Below are positions 31,754 to 43,106 of a stretch of 64,000 nucleotides of DNA, one piece after another (positions within the stretch are counted from its first letter, which is position 1; every line of letters starts with the position of its first letter). Below the pieces are notes generated by a model, which ran no database searches, had not been told where the DNA came from, and worked only from the letters and a program-made list of their open reading frames with translations. Origin of the DNA: Carettochelys insculpta (taxonomy: Eukaryota; Chordata; Testudines; Carettochelyidae); assembly GCF_033958435.1 (NCBI RefSeq), contig NC_134138.1, positions 78,044,298 through 78,108,297 of the forward strand, written 5' to 3'. The translations under genes and the position numbers were made by a program.

Positions 31754-33691
31754 ATGGACCCCCAGCAGCAGCAGCAGCAGCAGCAGCAGCTAGAGGTCCA
31801 CCCAGCCCTCCCAGCAGGAGCAGGGCTTGCCTTGGCTCATGCCATGTTGGGGGTAGCTGAGCACCTTCTTGCCCCAGGGGAGGAGATGCCCCCAGGGCAG
31901 CGGGGCTCAGCCCCTACCCCTGCAGCACCCCGCTCCACCCCCCGCCTCACACGCCGGCGGCTGTGGAGCTACCCCACCAGCACCGACTGGTGGGAGCGGC
32001 TGGTGCTTGGGGAGTGGGACGACGACCACTGGCTCAGGAACTTCAGGATGACCCGCCAGACATTCCTGGAGCTGTGCCAGTGGCTCACCCCCGCACTCAG
32101 ACACCGGGACACTGCCATGCGGCGTGCCCTACCTGTGGAGAAACGGGTCGGCATCGCTGTCTGGAAGCTGGCCACTCCGGAGAGCTACCGATCCGTGGGC
32201 CAGCAGTTTGGTGTCGGAAAGGCCACCGTCGGGGCTGTCTTCATGGAGGTAAGAGAACCCACAGGGGGAGGCCAGGCCAGGGCAGGGGGGCCAGAGCAGG
32301 CCAGGGTAGGGCAGGGCAGGGCAGGGGGGCCAGGGCAGGGCAGGGCAGAGCAGGGCAGGCCAGGGCAGGGCAGGGCAGGGCAGGGGGGCCAGGGCAGGCC
32401 AGGGCAGAGCAGGGCAGGCCAGGGCAGGGCAGGGTAGGGCAGGGCAGGGCAGGGCAGGGGGGCCAGGGCAGGCCAGGGCAGAGCAGGGCAGGACAGGGCA
32501 GGGCAGGGGGACCAGGGCAGGGCAGGGCAGAGCAGGGCAGGGCAGGGCAGGGCAGGGGGGCCAGGGCAGGGCAGGGCAGAGCAGGGCAGGCCAGGGCAGG
32601 GCAGGGCAGGGTAGGGCAGGGCAGGGCAGGGGGGCCAGGGCAGGCCAGGGCAGAGCAGGGCAGGCCAGGGCAGGCCAGGGCAGGGTAGGGCAGGGCAGGG
32701 TAGGGCAGGGCAGGGCAGGGGGGCCAGGGCAGGGCAGGGCAGAGCAGGGCAGGCCAGGGCAGGGTAGGGCAGGGCAGGGCAGGGGGGCCAGGGCAGGGCA
32801 GGGCAGAGCAGGGCAGGCCAGGGCAGGGCAGGCCAGGGTAGGGCAGGGCAAGGCAGGGGGGCCAGGGCAGGCCAGGGCCACGCACACCCTGCTCACCCCT
32901 CATTGGGGCTGTCCCATGTGCTTTCTCTGCAGGTCGTGCGTGCCATCAACGCCATGCTCCTGCACAGGCTCGTGAGGCTGGGGGACCCACGTGCCACTGT
33001 CGCCGCCTTTGCCACCCTGGGCTTCCCCAACTGCTTCGGGGCTCTGGATGGGACTCACATCCCCATCCGCGCCCCGGACCACAGTGGAGGCCGATACCTC
33101 AATCGGAAGGGCTACCATTCAGTCATCCTGCAGGCCTTGGTGGACAGCCAGGGACGGTTCCAGGACATTTATGTGGGCTGGCCTGGCAGCACCCACGACG
33201 CCCGGGTTTTCCGGAACTTGGGCCTGTGCCGCCGGCTGGAGGCGGGGACCTACATCCCCCAGCGGGAGATCCCTCTGGGGGACACCACCATGCCCTTCTG
33301 CGTCATCGCAAATGCGGCCTACCCCCTCTGGCCGTGGCTCATGCGCCCCTACACGGGCCACCTCTCCGCCAGCCAGGAGCACTTCAACGAGCGCCTGAAC
33401 CGTGCGTGCCAGGTGGTAGAGCGCTCATTCGGTCGCCTCAAGGGATGCTGGCTATGTCTCCTGACCCGCTTGGATGCCAGCCCCAACAACATCCCCCAGA
33501 TTGTGGGTGCCTGCTGCGCCCTGCACAACCTCGTGGAGAGCAAGGGGGAGAGCTTTCTTCAGGGCTGGGCCGCCGAGGCCGGCAGGGCACACGTGCAGTC
33601 ACCTGCTGCCCCCAGTCGGCAGGTGGACCCAGAGGGTACCCGGGTCTGGGAGGCCCTGCGGGCCCACTTCGAGCAACAGGCCGTGGGGTGA
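31754..33691 (+). CDS. HARBI1-like PIF/Harbinger DDE transposase, complete reading frame (E2)
   Basis: Exon 1 31754-32248 (165 codons, phase 0, donor GAG/GTAAGA) and exon 2 32933-33691 (acceptor TTTCTCTGCAG) give 417 residues, the only fully open copy here. N terminus: MDP plus nine glutamines, a proline-rich linker, then WWERLVLGEWDDDHWLRNF and a helix-turn-helix block ending GQQFGVGKATVGAV (about 140-160). Catalytic region in exon 2: D204 in ALDGTHIPI, D254 in GSTHDARVF, E328 in VVERSFGRLKG, with the PNNIPQIVGACCALHNLVE block after. The conserved ADAAYP motif is ANAAYP (N292), 35 residues before the Glu; E0, E1 and E4 have Asp there, so activity may be lost. Expected to be nuclear and to act with the Myb-like partner on CGTCTACAC ends. 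Confidence 0.92.
32270..32880. repeat. GGGCA minisatellite forming the E2 transposase intron
   Basis: Pentamer array like that in E1, within the 684-bp intron 32249-32932, but with a different order of variant units (more GGCCAGGGCAG and GGTAGGGCAG), so the arrays have rearranged since the copies separated while the flanking splice sites stayed the same. Confidence 0.95.
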
Positions 33692-33862
33692 ACTCTGCCC
33701 AGGCCCCCTACTGCCAGCCCCTTCCTCCCCCACACTCCTGCCCCAACGCCCACACCATGGAGCACCCCACCGCCCCCCCCCACTTGTCCAGGAGAAATGA
33801 CAGCACGAACTTGTGGGTGAACGTAAATGTTTTTTTTGTCTTAACGAATTTTTTTTTTTTTG

Positions 33863-33872
33863 TAAATAAATA
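33863..33872 (+). terminator. Polyadenylation signal AATAAA, E2 transposase
   Basis: Overlapping AATAAA copies in TGTAAATAAATAAATATG after a T-run, at the same place as in E1. Confidence 0.55.
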
Positions 33873-34112
33873 AATATGTGAAACAGAAACCAAAAAGGAG
33901 GGACAAACGTTCAACAAAAGCAAGATGTGCACAAATAAAACAATATACAACAACAAAGCAAAGAACTGTGCGCCATCAACAAAAAAGAAAAGCAGGGAGG
34001 AGAACGGGGAGAACTATTTACAGGGGGGGACGGGGCAAACAGGGGCACCCACATAAAGCCATCCCCAAAGTCTGTCCAACAAGGGGGGGGCCACGTCCCG
34101 GGCCCCTCTCCC

Positions 34113-36176
34113 CTACAGCCCAGCAGTGGGCGTGCCCGGCCGGGAGCTCCGCCGGGCCTGCAGTCTGGTCCGCGGCTGGGTGGGAGCGGGCTCCACCAGA
34201 AGGTAGCGGTGCCGGCGAGTCTTGGGTGGCTCCAGGGGTCCCTCGGCGCGGTGGCCCTCGCGGGGAGGTGGTGGGGCGACGGCGGACGGCCTGGCGACGG
34301 CTGGAGCAGCTGGTGGTGGGGCTGCAGGAGCGGGCATGGCGGGCGGTGGCTCGGCCGGCGCGGCATGGGGGGCCAGGGAGTCGACCAGCCAGTTGATGGT
34401 CTCCATATAGGCCCCCCATGCCTCCCTGCGCCAGGCCAGCGCCTGCTCCTGCAGCCGGAGGTGCTGCTCCGACACCTCCAGCTGCCGGCGGAGGATGGCC
34501 AGCAGCTGGGGGTCGGTGGCCGTCGCCGGTAGCAGGCGCGGGGTCCGCCGTCTGGCCCTCCGCGGGGCCGGTCGTTCCTCGGCCGAGGGTCTGCCCTGGA
34601 GCAAGGGTCCCGGAGGGCTCTCCGGGACAACCGAGGCCTCGCCGGCGCTCTCTTCCGGTCCTTCGGATGGTGCAGGTGCAGGTGCAGGACACAGGAGAGG
34701 AGAGGGGAAAGAAGAATGGAGACAGGCGTTAGTGTGGGCCCCGAGCCGTGGCCTTTGTCCGCCCCGCCCTGTGCTGCAGGTTCCCCATCCCCGTCCCCGG
34801 GAGATGCTGCTGTGATGGATGGGGTTCAGGGGTCCCCCTGCCCTGCACCCCGTCCCCTGGTGGGAGCGACTCTCACTTCACCCCGCAGGGTCTGAGAGCA
34901 GGAGAGCTTTCTTAGGCCACAGATGGCCAGTTTCTGGCAGGAGTGACAGCACCAGCTGTTGGAAGAGACAGTCCTTCCAACCCGTCGTGGGGAGAAGACC
35001 CCAAGGGGGGCCCCTCTGGGATGCAGCTTTCCCTCTCCTCAGGCTGGCTGCCTACCAGCTCTCCCTTCCCCTAGCCTCTACCTGTGGCCCCCGCCCTCGC
35101 CCCCCAATTCCAAGCCAGCTCGGCTCCTCCCTCCTGTTTGCTCAGGGCAGAGGTGTCACCTACCAGGTGTAGCGCCAGGATCCTCCTTTGGCCCTGGGAG
35201 CTCCTCGGCTCTGGTGGCTCATATGTAGCCTGAGTCTCCCTTTGGCACTCCCCCCACTCCATCACATGCTGCTGCTGCGGGGTGTCCCACCCCCTCCGCC
35301 CGGGGGCCCCTCGATGTTCCGCTCCCCCCTGGCCCGGGGATGGGGCATGGCACTGTCATGCAGGGTGGCGGGGGGCAGGGGCTGACGGCTGCAGTGCTGT
35401 GAGGGCCATGGCCCAGGTGTCCTTGGGGCCATGGCCATGTGAGCGTGTGGGGGGCCCTGGACACATCTCTGTTCCCCCCGCCCCTCAAGCCCCGGGGTGT
35501 CCACCAGAGAGGGGTACCTACCTGTGGGTCCGCTCCCACGGTCCGGAGATCCCCGGGGGGCGGAGGCCCTGCTGCTGCTCCAGGATGGCAGGAGGAGGAT
35601 CTGCAGGCTGGATTCTGCGGAGGAGGAGCCCCCCTCCTCCTCCTCCTGCCGCAATGTCCCGGGGATGGCCTCCGGGGGGGGCCCCCGGGGTGCGGGGCTT
35701 GCCTCTGGGGCAAAGTCCGTCTGCAGGGCCTGCTCGGGCTCGTCAGCCGAGGTGTCAAGGGTGGCCGGAGGGGAGGAGGTGTGCCGGGAGCCCAGGATGT
35801 CCCTGAGCTCCCTGTAAAAGGGGCAAGTGACGGGGGCGGCCCCAGATCGGCTGGCCGCATCCCGGGCCCGGGCATAACCCTGCCGCAGCTCCTTGACCTT
35901 ACTGCGGACGTGGTCAGGAGTGCGGGCAGGGTGACCCCGGGCAGCCAGGCCGTCGGCCAGCCGAGCGAATGCATCTGCGTTCCGCCTCTTGCTCCCCATT
36001 ACCTAGAGCACCTCCTCCTCGCTCCAGAGCCCCAGCAGGTCCCGCATCTCGGCCTCCGTCCAAGAGGGGCCCCGCTGCCGCTTCCCAGACTGCGTGGCCC
36101 TCTGGCTGCCCTGGCTGCTCTGCCTCCCCTTGGGGGGGGTCCCCTGGGGGCGCTGGGGGGGCTGCTGGGCAGCCAT
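34113..36176 (-). pseudogene. Myb/SANT-like Harbinger partner gene with nonsense mutation (E2)
   Basis: Exon 1 36176-35522 and exon 2 34660-34113 have the same splice sites and phases as E1, but codon 58 is TAG (minus strand, 36005-36003), where E1 has CAG for Gln in the EEEVLQVMGSK helix of the Myb domain. The remainder is open: ADAFARLADGLAARGHPA, KVKELRQGYARARD and CPFYRELRDIL, a four-Glu acidic run (seven in E1), and the C-terminal LLAILRRQLEVSEQHL segment. A single C-to-T change therefore disables an otherwise complete gene. Reinitiation at the following VMG codon would delete the first Myb helices. Confidence 0.85.
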
Positions 36177-36264
36177 AGCCGGTGTCAGGGGCTGAGGGCT
36201 GTGCAGGCTCGCTGCGTGTGCAGGCAGGAGCCTGCACGTTGCCTCAGCTTCCTGCAGTCAGGGC

Positions 36265-36290
36265 GGGGGAGGGGACCTTTAAGGGGCCGC
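36265..36290 (-). promoter_or_regulatory. Promoter-like TTAAAGG box of the E2 Myb-like gene
   Basis: Minus strand GGCCCCTTAAAGGTCCCCTC about 95-110 bp upstream of the ATG at 36176, identical to E1. Confidence 0.5.
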
Positions 36291-36601
36291 TCCACGTGGC
36301 CACCAGTGAGCTGAGGGGCTGGAGAGAGCGTCTCTCAACCCCCCAGCTGATGGCCGCCATGGAGGACCCGGCAATTTCGACGTTGCGGGACGCGGCTCGT
36401 CTACACTGTCCCTACTTCGACGTTGAACGTCGAAGTAGGGCGCTATTCCTATCTCCTCATGACGTTAGCGACTTCGACGTCTCACCGCCTAACGTCGAAG
36501 TTAACTTCGAAATAGCGCCCGATGCGTGTAGCCGCGACGGGCGCTATTTCGAAGTTACTGCCGCTACTTCGAAGTAGCGTGCACGTGTAGACGCAGCTTA
36601 A

Positions 36602-37370
36602 GGGTGGTCAAGAACTGGAATAAATATTTTGTTTAAAAATAGGACTTTTGAATGTACTCTAAAAATAATTTACACCTGTAAAGTGTATCAAACTATGATC
36701 CATCCCACATTTCCTGGAAGCTTGTACTAGTTATAAAATCCTGTTTCCAAGGTCTAAGTGTTACTAAGTTCCTAGTGCATGCTGTTTTGAGGTGGCATGT
36801 AATAACAATCAGTCTGATGAAACCAAGAATTATACATTGATTTTCCTTCAGAACACAAATATTATGGGTTTGCTGATGATCAGTTTTCAAAGGAGGGTGT
36901 ATGGGAACAAATTAGAGGAGGAAGGAGCTTTTTTACATTTTTTTTTTGTTTTTTGTTCTTTGTTTTCTTCTTTTCAATGCTTTTGTTTGAGTCAGGATGT
37001 TGCTGGAATTTACCTGAGGGACAAAATCCCATTTTATTTCTGCATACAAGTGGTTGCATTGATGCCGGGATACCAAATCTTAATTCCATACTAGGTCCTT
37101 TTCATGAAAACCAAGCACCTCACAACAATGTGTTGCAACATTGTAAGAATAAGATCAGGATTTTGCCGCATATGTATGAATGCAGATGAGGACTGAGTCT
37201 CTAATCCCCTAACACTATATTTTTCTGTTTTCTCATTCTTTATGGGCAACCTCTACATGAAATGAAAATAGCATGTTTTTTCAGAGAACAAAGGGGTATA
37301 AGCCACTTAGCCTGCACAGACAAGAAATCTGCATTGTAAGTTACAGTGCAGGGGAGACAGCAGACACCAC
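36602..37370. other. No gene recognised
   Basis: AT-rich sequence with short T-runs; nothing identifiable. Confidence 0.45.
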
Positions 37371-37812
37371 GGCTGCATCTACAGTAGCAAGTTCTTTCAA
37401 AAGACTTTTCGAAAAAAGGAGGCGCTGTCAAAAGATCCCGCAGAGCACCTACACACAAAAAGTGTTCTTTCGAAAGTCAATTGAAAGAAAGCAATGTTCC
37501 TTTCAAAATTCCTCTTCTTTTCCCATTTCAGGAGGATTCCCCCATTCTGAAAGCTTCTTTCAAAACAAAATGTGTGTAGATGCTCCCCAGGCTGTTTTTT
37601 TTCAAAAGACCAGTCCTCATGGGGCCTGATTTTTCAGTCCCTGGCCTGTTCTTTCGAAAGAGCAGGGGCTGTGTGGGCACTCTCTTTAGAAAGAGCAGAT
37701 CACTCTTTTGATCCACTTTCCTGTGGGCGGGGGGCAAACTGTCGAAAGAAGTTCTTTCAAAAGAGATCCTCCTGAAGGATTTCTTTCAAGAGATCTCTGT
37801 AGTGTAGAGTGC
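37371..37812. mobile_element. MITE, TTTCGAAAG family (B), second copy
   Basis: Begins GGCTGCATCTACAGTAGC; the right end is AGTGTAGAGTGC with the last bases decayed. The interior contains GTTCTTTCGAAAG, TCTTTCAAAAGAG and similar motifs throughout, as in 30471-30896. No coding capacity. Confidence 0.6.
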
Positions 37813-39284
37813 TTGTTTGGAACAAACAGGGAATAGATGGAGCCTTAATTCCACTCCTATGACACTCCAGCCAGCATGACTGAGCCATTGCAGAGGCTGC
37901 TTGATCTGTATACTGGAATATATTGGCAGCATACATGTCTTTCAGAGTTGTAACTTGTTTCTGGGTCTGTTCTGAGAAAGTGTACTAACTTGCTGTCCTT
38001 TAGGCAGGGCAGATAACATTTTATCTTAAAACTAGTAGACAATAAAAATAATTGTGAAAGAGATATAGTATTCCTGCTAGCTGAGCTGTGTCCAAAGCAC
38101 ACTTAGGTATTGTGGTGATGATCATTATAGTAAATGCTATGGTTGAAACAAAAGAATAGATTTTATATATTCAATTCTTAAGCAGATTTACATTAACTTC
38201 AATAGTGATGTGTCTAAAAGACACAGTAAAAACTAAGTTGGTTCTTAAGAATTTGTCTTCAAAATAGTAAACCAGTGGGATAGTTGGAGACTGAATAGAA
38301 AGCATCATAGAAAGTCTGGTACTTCTGAACTGTCTGTATACTTACAATCCTGCAAATGCCTGACAAAGGAAACATACTCAGGAAACAAATTTTGTTTATA
38401 AAGTTTAAATGCAAAGCATTTGAGACCATACATAGTTATCTCCACCTTCTAGAAGGAGAAGCCCTATAACTCATATAGCTTGGAATAATAATTTAAGTCT
38501 TCTGATTAGATTAGACCATGGGTTTCTGATGTGTGGTTCGTGGGACCCTGGGTGTCCATTAGTATATTGCAGGGTATTGCAGTGAAAAAAAATAAAATAT
38601 AGATAAAAATGATAATAGAAAATAAGTTTTAAATCAATTGCAAAGCTACAATCTATTATTATTATTATTATTATTACTATTATTATTATTAAATATCTTC
38701 CAATAATGTTATTAACTGCTGTCTGAAAATTTATGTTGTAGTTTCCTTTTAAATTTAATTAAGTATACATAGCAGCTAGAATTGGCTTTGATGGGAGTTA
38801 GCGAACAGTTTTGAGGTGATTGGAGGTCCACACTAGTAAGCAGGTTGTCAACCACTCGATTAGTATCTTCCAGGAGAAGAGAAGAAGAATGTAGTGAAAT
38901 TTACAAATCCCATGACTATGGCACTTTAATTATATCAATACTAAGAGGGGAAGAGGTGAAATAGACATCTCAGTGCCATTACTCATTAGTAGTTAGCACA
39001 TTTCAGGATATTACAATTGTATGTAGGGGATGTGAATACAGTGGTGCATTCCGTCATTGTAATATGAACCAAAGTGTTTCCAAAACTTGGGCATTAAAAC
39101 AGTGCTCTTCTACCTCTGTTCTTACTGTAACATGATATTTCAATTGAGAGGAGAGGGGAAGGAATCCCTCATATCTCTCTAGCATGAAAGAGAGGGCACC
39201 CAAGATCCATCTGACTTTCTTATAGCCCCCTAATAGAGGGCACACACCCCTGTTTGAGGTTCATGTCTTAAAGTAGAACTGCAG
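37813..39284. other. No gene; (ATT)n microsatellite
   Basis: AT-rich. An ATT trinucleotide array of about twelve units with one interruption lies at 38655-38690. Confidence 0.55.
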
Positions 39285-39565
39285 GTTCAACCTCTCTAGT
39301 CCATCAGTCTCTCACCTGGCGACATCTGTCATCTGGAATGATTTTAGTTAACCAAACAACCACTTAGGGTGAGTGAGGCCACGTTTCCTGTCATCCCATA
39401 AAATTTGCTTACAGCCACCAGTCCTGGCTATCAGTGTTCTGTGTTGTTTTCAGCTGTGATTTAGCCCTAAATGTCTTCTAAGAGCCCAGTAAGCAGTGGA
39501 AGTGTTGGTAATTTGCTAGACAATATAGACCTCCAGTGGTTCAGCAAATTCTGGAACATATGATT
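39285..39565 (-). repeat. Dispersed repeat, possibly a Tigger/pogo-like relic
   Basis: The reverse complement of 39410-39565 aligns well by eye with 50650-50770 (both contain GGGCTCTTAGAAGACATTTA), and both have an end resembling TTCAACCTCTCTAGTCC. The terminal style recalls pogo/Tigger elements (CAGGTTG at 50593), but this assignment is weak. No coding sequence. Confidence 0.4.
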
Positions 39566-39719
39566 ACCTGTATTAACTATCCTTTTGTGGGGGAGGAGGA
39601 AAGAGTATTAAGCACACACAAATTTGTAGCAATAAGCCATGTATGAAGTAGTGGGATCCTTAACCACATTCTCCACACCCCACTGCCTTGTGGGTTATCC
39701 TGGGAAGGAGAAAGGCTAA

Positions 39720-40120
39720 GGGAGTAAACCCTGACAGAAAATCCGGAGTGGAGTCCGAAGGCGGTTTGGTGTCAACTTCTGGCACTGTCCCGGCAACTTC
39801 TGCAGCTGAGCTGGTACCAGATGTGGAAGTTATCCTCTCCTTTGGACTATATCAGTAAAGCCGAGAGGGGGACACTGGTGTCTGGGCAGCCCAGAGTCTC
39901 CATAATAAGTGCCCAGGCTCGCACCCGGAGAGGTACTCTGGCATCGCTGAACAGCGTTGCATCAACACGGGAGGCAACAGATACCGGTTATAAGCTCTTG
40001 CTCAATTGGCGTAGAGAACGAGCGCCAGGGGTTGACTGTCACTCTCGTGTGTGTCTTCATAGTCACAATAGATGCTGTAAATGAAGTCTTCAATTGAAAC
40101 TTTAAAGGGCGCGACCCATA
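39720..40120. other. GC- and CpG-richer island, unclassified
   Basis: About 400 bp with several CpG sites (for example TGTCCCGGCAAC, GAGAACGAGCGCCAGGGG) in AT-rich surroundings. It looks like part of a retroelement LTR or a young insertion, but I cannot place it. The plus frame 39821-40084 has no recognisable domain. Confidence 0.35.
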
Positions 40121-40404
40121 GTCTATGCAGATTGAAGGATGCCTACTAAGCCATGTTTATGGGAAATAAGCGATTTAATTGTAATAATATTGTCCTTAAT
40201 TAAATATATGAGCTTTTATTATTACACTAACTTACTGATCTTTGTACGTTACATTCCAAACAAAATTATTTGGGAATTTTCCTACCAAATCTTTTTTTAA
40301 AATGTCAAAACATTTTAAACTGAAAATTTAATGGGAAAGAATCAGTTTCAGCAGAGGGTGGGTCAGAGTTAGGTTCAAGTAGGCAAGAGGGGGTAAAAGT
40401 CACA

Positions 40405-40495
40405 GAATATCCAATACCCCAGTGATTAGGACACTCGTGTGGGATAGGGGAGATCCAGGTAGAACTTCCTGCTCTGCCTGATTAAGAGCTGGGAC
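40405..40495 (+). mobile_element. tRNA-like SINE fragment
   Basis: 'ccccagtgattaggacactc' followed by 'gagatccaggtagaacttcc' resembles the A and B box region of a dispersed amniote tRNA-like SINE, with a decayed B box. Short and old. Confidence 0.45.
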
Positions 40496-40499
40496 AAAA

Positions 40500-41228
40500 A
40501 CGTTCCATATTCCAGATATGGGCCTGAATTATTGGCTAGTCGTGGTTGCGTGCTCTTGTCTTTTCCATGTTTTTTTTCCTCAACAGCTTTGGTTTACTCC
40601 AAATTAGGATGAAACCATTTCCAAAACTTCATATTTTTTGCCAAGCAAACTCTTCTTTTCCTGGTCAGCTCTGTTTAAAAGTACAGCTCAGTGCATGGCA
40701 CAGAATATGCATTGCAGAGTATAAAAATCTAAAGCCTCTTCAAATGTCAGCAACACATAACAATAAATCTTTTCACTTTCAGCTATTGATACTTCAGAGG
40801 TCAAATATTTGACTTTAAAATGAGTTGCACAGATAAACACTCCCATAAAATAAAGACTATCCACTGGCTTTGAATTGGACTCTAAAGATCTTTAAGCTTG
40901 TTCTTCAAACAGCTTTACCTCTGAACATGTAAGAACCTGCTCCCCTGGCTAAGTTTTCTTGTTTTCCTCTGGTAACTTGCTCAGTTGCAATTCCATTACC
41001 TCAGAATGTTTCAAGTGGTACATGTTGAAATCCATGGATGGAATACTCTCGCAAGGGAGGTTATCCTCAGGAGTCTCCCAAGTGGACAGTGCACCAGAAA
41101 ATTTACCATGGGGTTGGGTCGGGGAAATCATCATAAGGATGATCTATGTGATATTTTCCATTTCTTCCCACTAGTAGATTTCTTTGAGGTTTGTTTTGTA
41201 CTTCTCTGCTTAGACATCCTTAAATTTT
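40500..41228. other. No gene recognised
   Basis: AT-rich spacer. Confidence 0.4.
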
Positions 41229-41428
41229 ATCAAACAAAACAGCTGAAATGTAGCCCTTTGACGACTAACAACACAATTTATTTGGTGATGAGGTTTCATG
41301 GGACAGACCCACTTCATTCTGTCCCATGAAGGCTCCTCACCAAATTAATCATTTTGTTAATCTTTTAAGTGTTGTATTGCTGCTGTTTTGTTTTGTTGGA
41401 GTGCAGACTAACACAGCTACCTCCTTGT
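41229..41428. mobile_element. MITE with 'gggacagacccacttc' core (family P3)
   Basis: About 200 bp with inverted halves: GGTGATGAGGTTTCATGGGA then its near-complement TCCCATGAAGGCTCCTCACC. It resembles the palindromic MITEs reported in crocodilian and turtle genomes (Chompy-like; name from memory). Related copies lie at 45996-46192 and, in a longer form, 56925-57545. Confidence 0.6.
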
Positions 41429-42689
41429 TACTTTAATTTTATGTTCACTGTGTTGATAAAAGTTGTGATATATTTAGTAACAGCATGACTCTTAGATTTG
41501 TGATTTTAATGGTCTTTTATTGTTCCATGCCTTGGCAATTATGTTATAAGCTCTGGATCAACCATTTGTTGTGTGTTTTTCAATTTAATTAGAGAAAGTC
41601 TTATATTTTTGTTGATTAAGCTATTGCAGCGCCTTTTGAAAGTAATTTTGTTAAAAGCTAATTCATAGAGACAGTAGGCAATAGATGCTGATAAAATTGG
41701 CATGCTTTGGTACTGCTTAAATGCTAACTCACTAAGGCTAAGTCTACACTACATGGCAATTTCGAAAGGAACTCTTTCAAAATGCACTTTGAGAAAAAAC
41801 AGCCTTCAAAATGGTGCCTCCACATGCACAAAGTCACAATCTCCTATTTTGAAAGAGTGGCCCAGCATTTCAAAAGTGAGTGTCTACACAGCCACTGCTA
41901 TTTCAAAATAACGGGCCAGCAAAACACCACAGATGGGGTTGCATGGCTGTCAAGCCCTTCTGGGGCCTGTAGCCACCCACTCCCTTAAAGGGCCCCTCTC
42001 AACAATCACACCCTGTAGGTGTTCCAGGCTGCAAGGCTTGCCACAGTACTGTAGACTCTGTGCTGGGACCTGAGCTCTACCAGGGACACCATACCTCCCC
42101 AACAGCTCCCTGAGGAGGAGCTCATCTGGGCTGTGGCCAACGTGCTGGCCTAGCTGCTTGCAGGCCTCCAGCAGCATCAGAGATCCAGTCACATAGATCC
42201 CATCCTGTGGGCCATCTGCCAGGGGCTACTTCTATGGCCACTGACACCCGCCAATTCAGCAACGCTGGCTATACCCCACCAGCACTGAGTGGTGGGATCA
42301 TTTCATGCTGGGGGAATGGGGTGACAACTAGTGGCTGCAAAACTTTAGAATGACCAGGAAGACCTTTGAGGAGCTGTGCCACTGGCTCGCCCCAGGCCTC
42401 CAGACCCATGACACCAGGATGCAGCCCATGCTCCATTGTGGAAGGGGCTAGTGATTGCAGCCTGGAAGCTGGCCACACCAGATAGCCACTGATGTGTCAG
42501 TGAACAGTTTGGGGTAGGCAAGGCCACCATCAGGGCAGTCCTGCTTGGGGTAAGCCTGGCTCGAGCCATGCACCCACCATGGGGAAGTGGCCACGAGGCA
42601 AGAGGCCATGAAGGGGGGCCCTGCAGGGGGTCAGGGAGAGGGGACCTCCTGGCAGGAGGCTGGGGTAGGGGGCTGTTAGCCAATGGTCA

Positions 42690-42910
42690 GGTGAGATACC
42701 ACCTATGCCCTTATTTACACCCGAGTCTCTAACTGCTAGGACAGGGAAAGTCCCTTCGCAGCGGGCAGCCAGGATAGTCTGATGGGTGCCCCAGCGGTTG
42801 CCCTGAGAGCTTCCCACACCCAAGTCTTTAGCTGCTAGGATGAGAATGTCCCTTCACAGCGGGCAGCCAGGGTGGCTGACGGGTGCCCCAGAGAGTCTGC
42901 TCCATGGAGA
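42690..42910. repeat. Tandem duplication of about 107 bp
   Basis: Two copies that share 'cagcgggcagccagg' and 'gggtgccccag' (first near 42757-42805, second near 42857-42893), preceded by 'agtctctaactgctagga' and 'agtctttagctgctagga'. It lies in the foreign segment inside E7; such duplications are common in LTR enhancer regions, but this is speculative. Confidence 0.6.
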
Positions 42911-43106
42911 CAGCACGACTCAGCGCTCAGCTCTCAGCACACTCTCACCAATGACCAGGCTTAATTGCAGCTGAAAAGCAGCTGGGCTCTTTGTTTTGTG
43001 TTCGGCTTGCACAGTAACAGGGAGAGTCAGGTTACAGCTTAACCAGTTATTTATTTATTGACTAAGGAGACTTAACTCTTATGGTTACAAGATTACAAGA
43101 TATATA

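Larger units (their letters stand above)
31394..36598 (+). mobile_element. PIF/Harbinger DNA transposon E2, full length (5.2 kb)
   Basis: Left end GGCTACGTCTACACGTGCA at 31394; right end GTGTAGACGCAGCT at 36598. Flanks are TAA on both sides (31391-31393, 36599-36601), the typical Harbinger TWA target. Same two convergent genes, same intronic minisatellite, same spacer and subterminal palindromes as E1, with few differences by eye (for example 17 bp at the left subterminal region present here and missing from E1). Its high similarity to E1 and clean target duplication indicate a recent insertion. Confidence 0.94.

Noticed and set aside
5196..36598. E1 and E2 as a segmental duplication
   Set aside because: Similarity stops at the terminal repeats and each has its own target duplication (ACA, TAA).
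39720..40120. CpG island or promoter of a host gene
   Set aside because: No downstream exon or splice pattern; composition fits an inserted repeat equally well.
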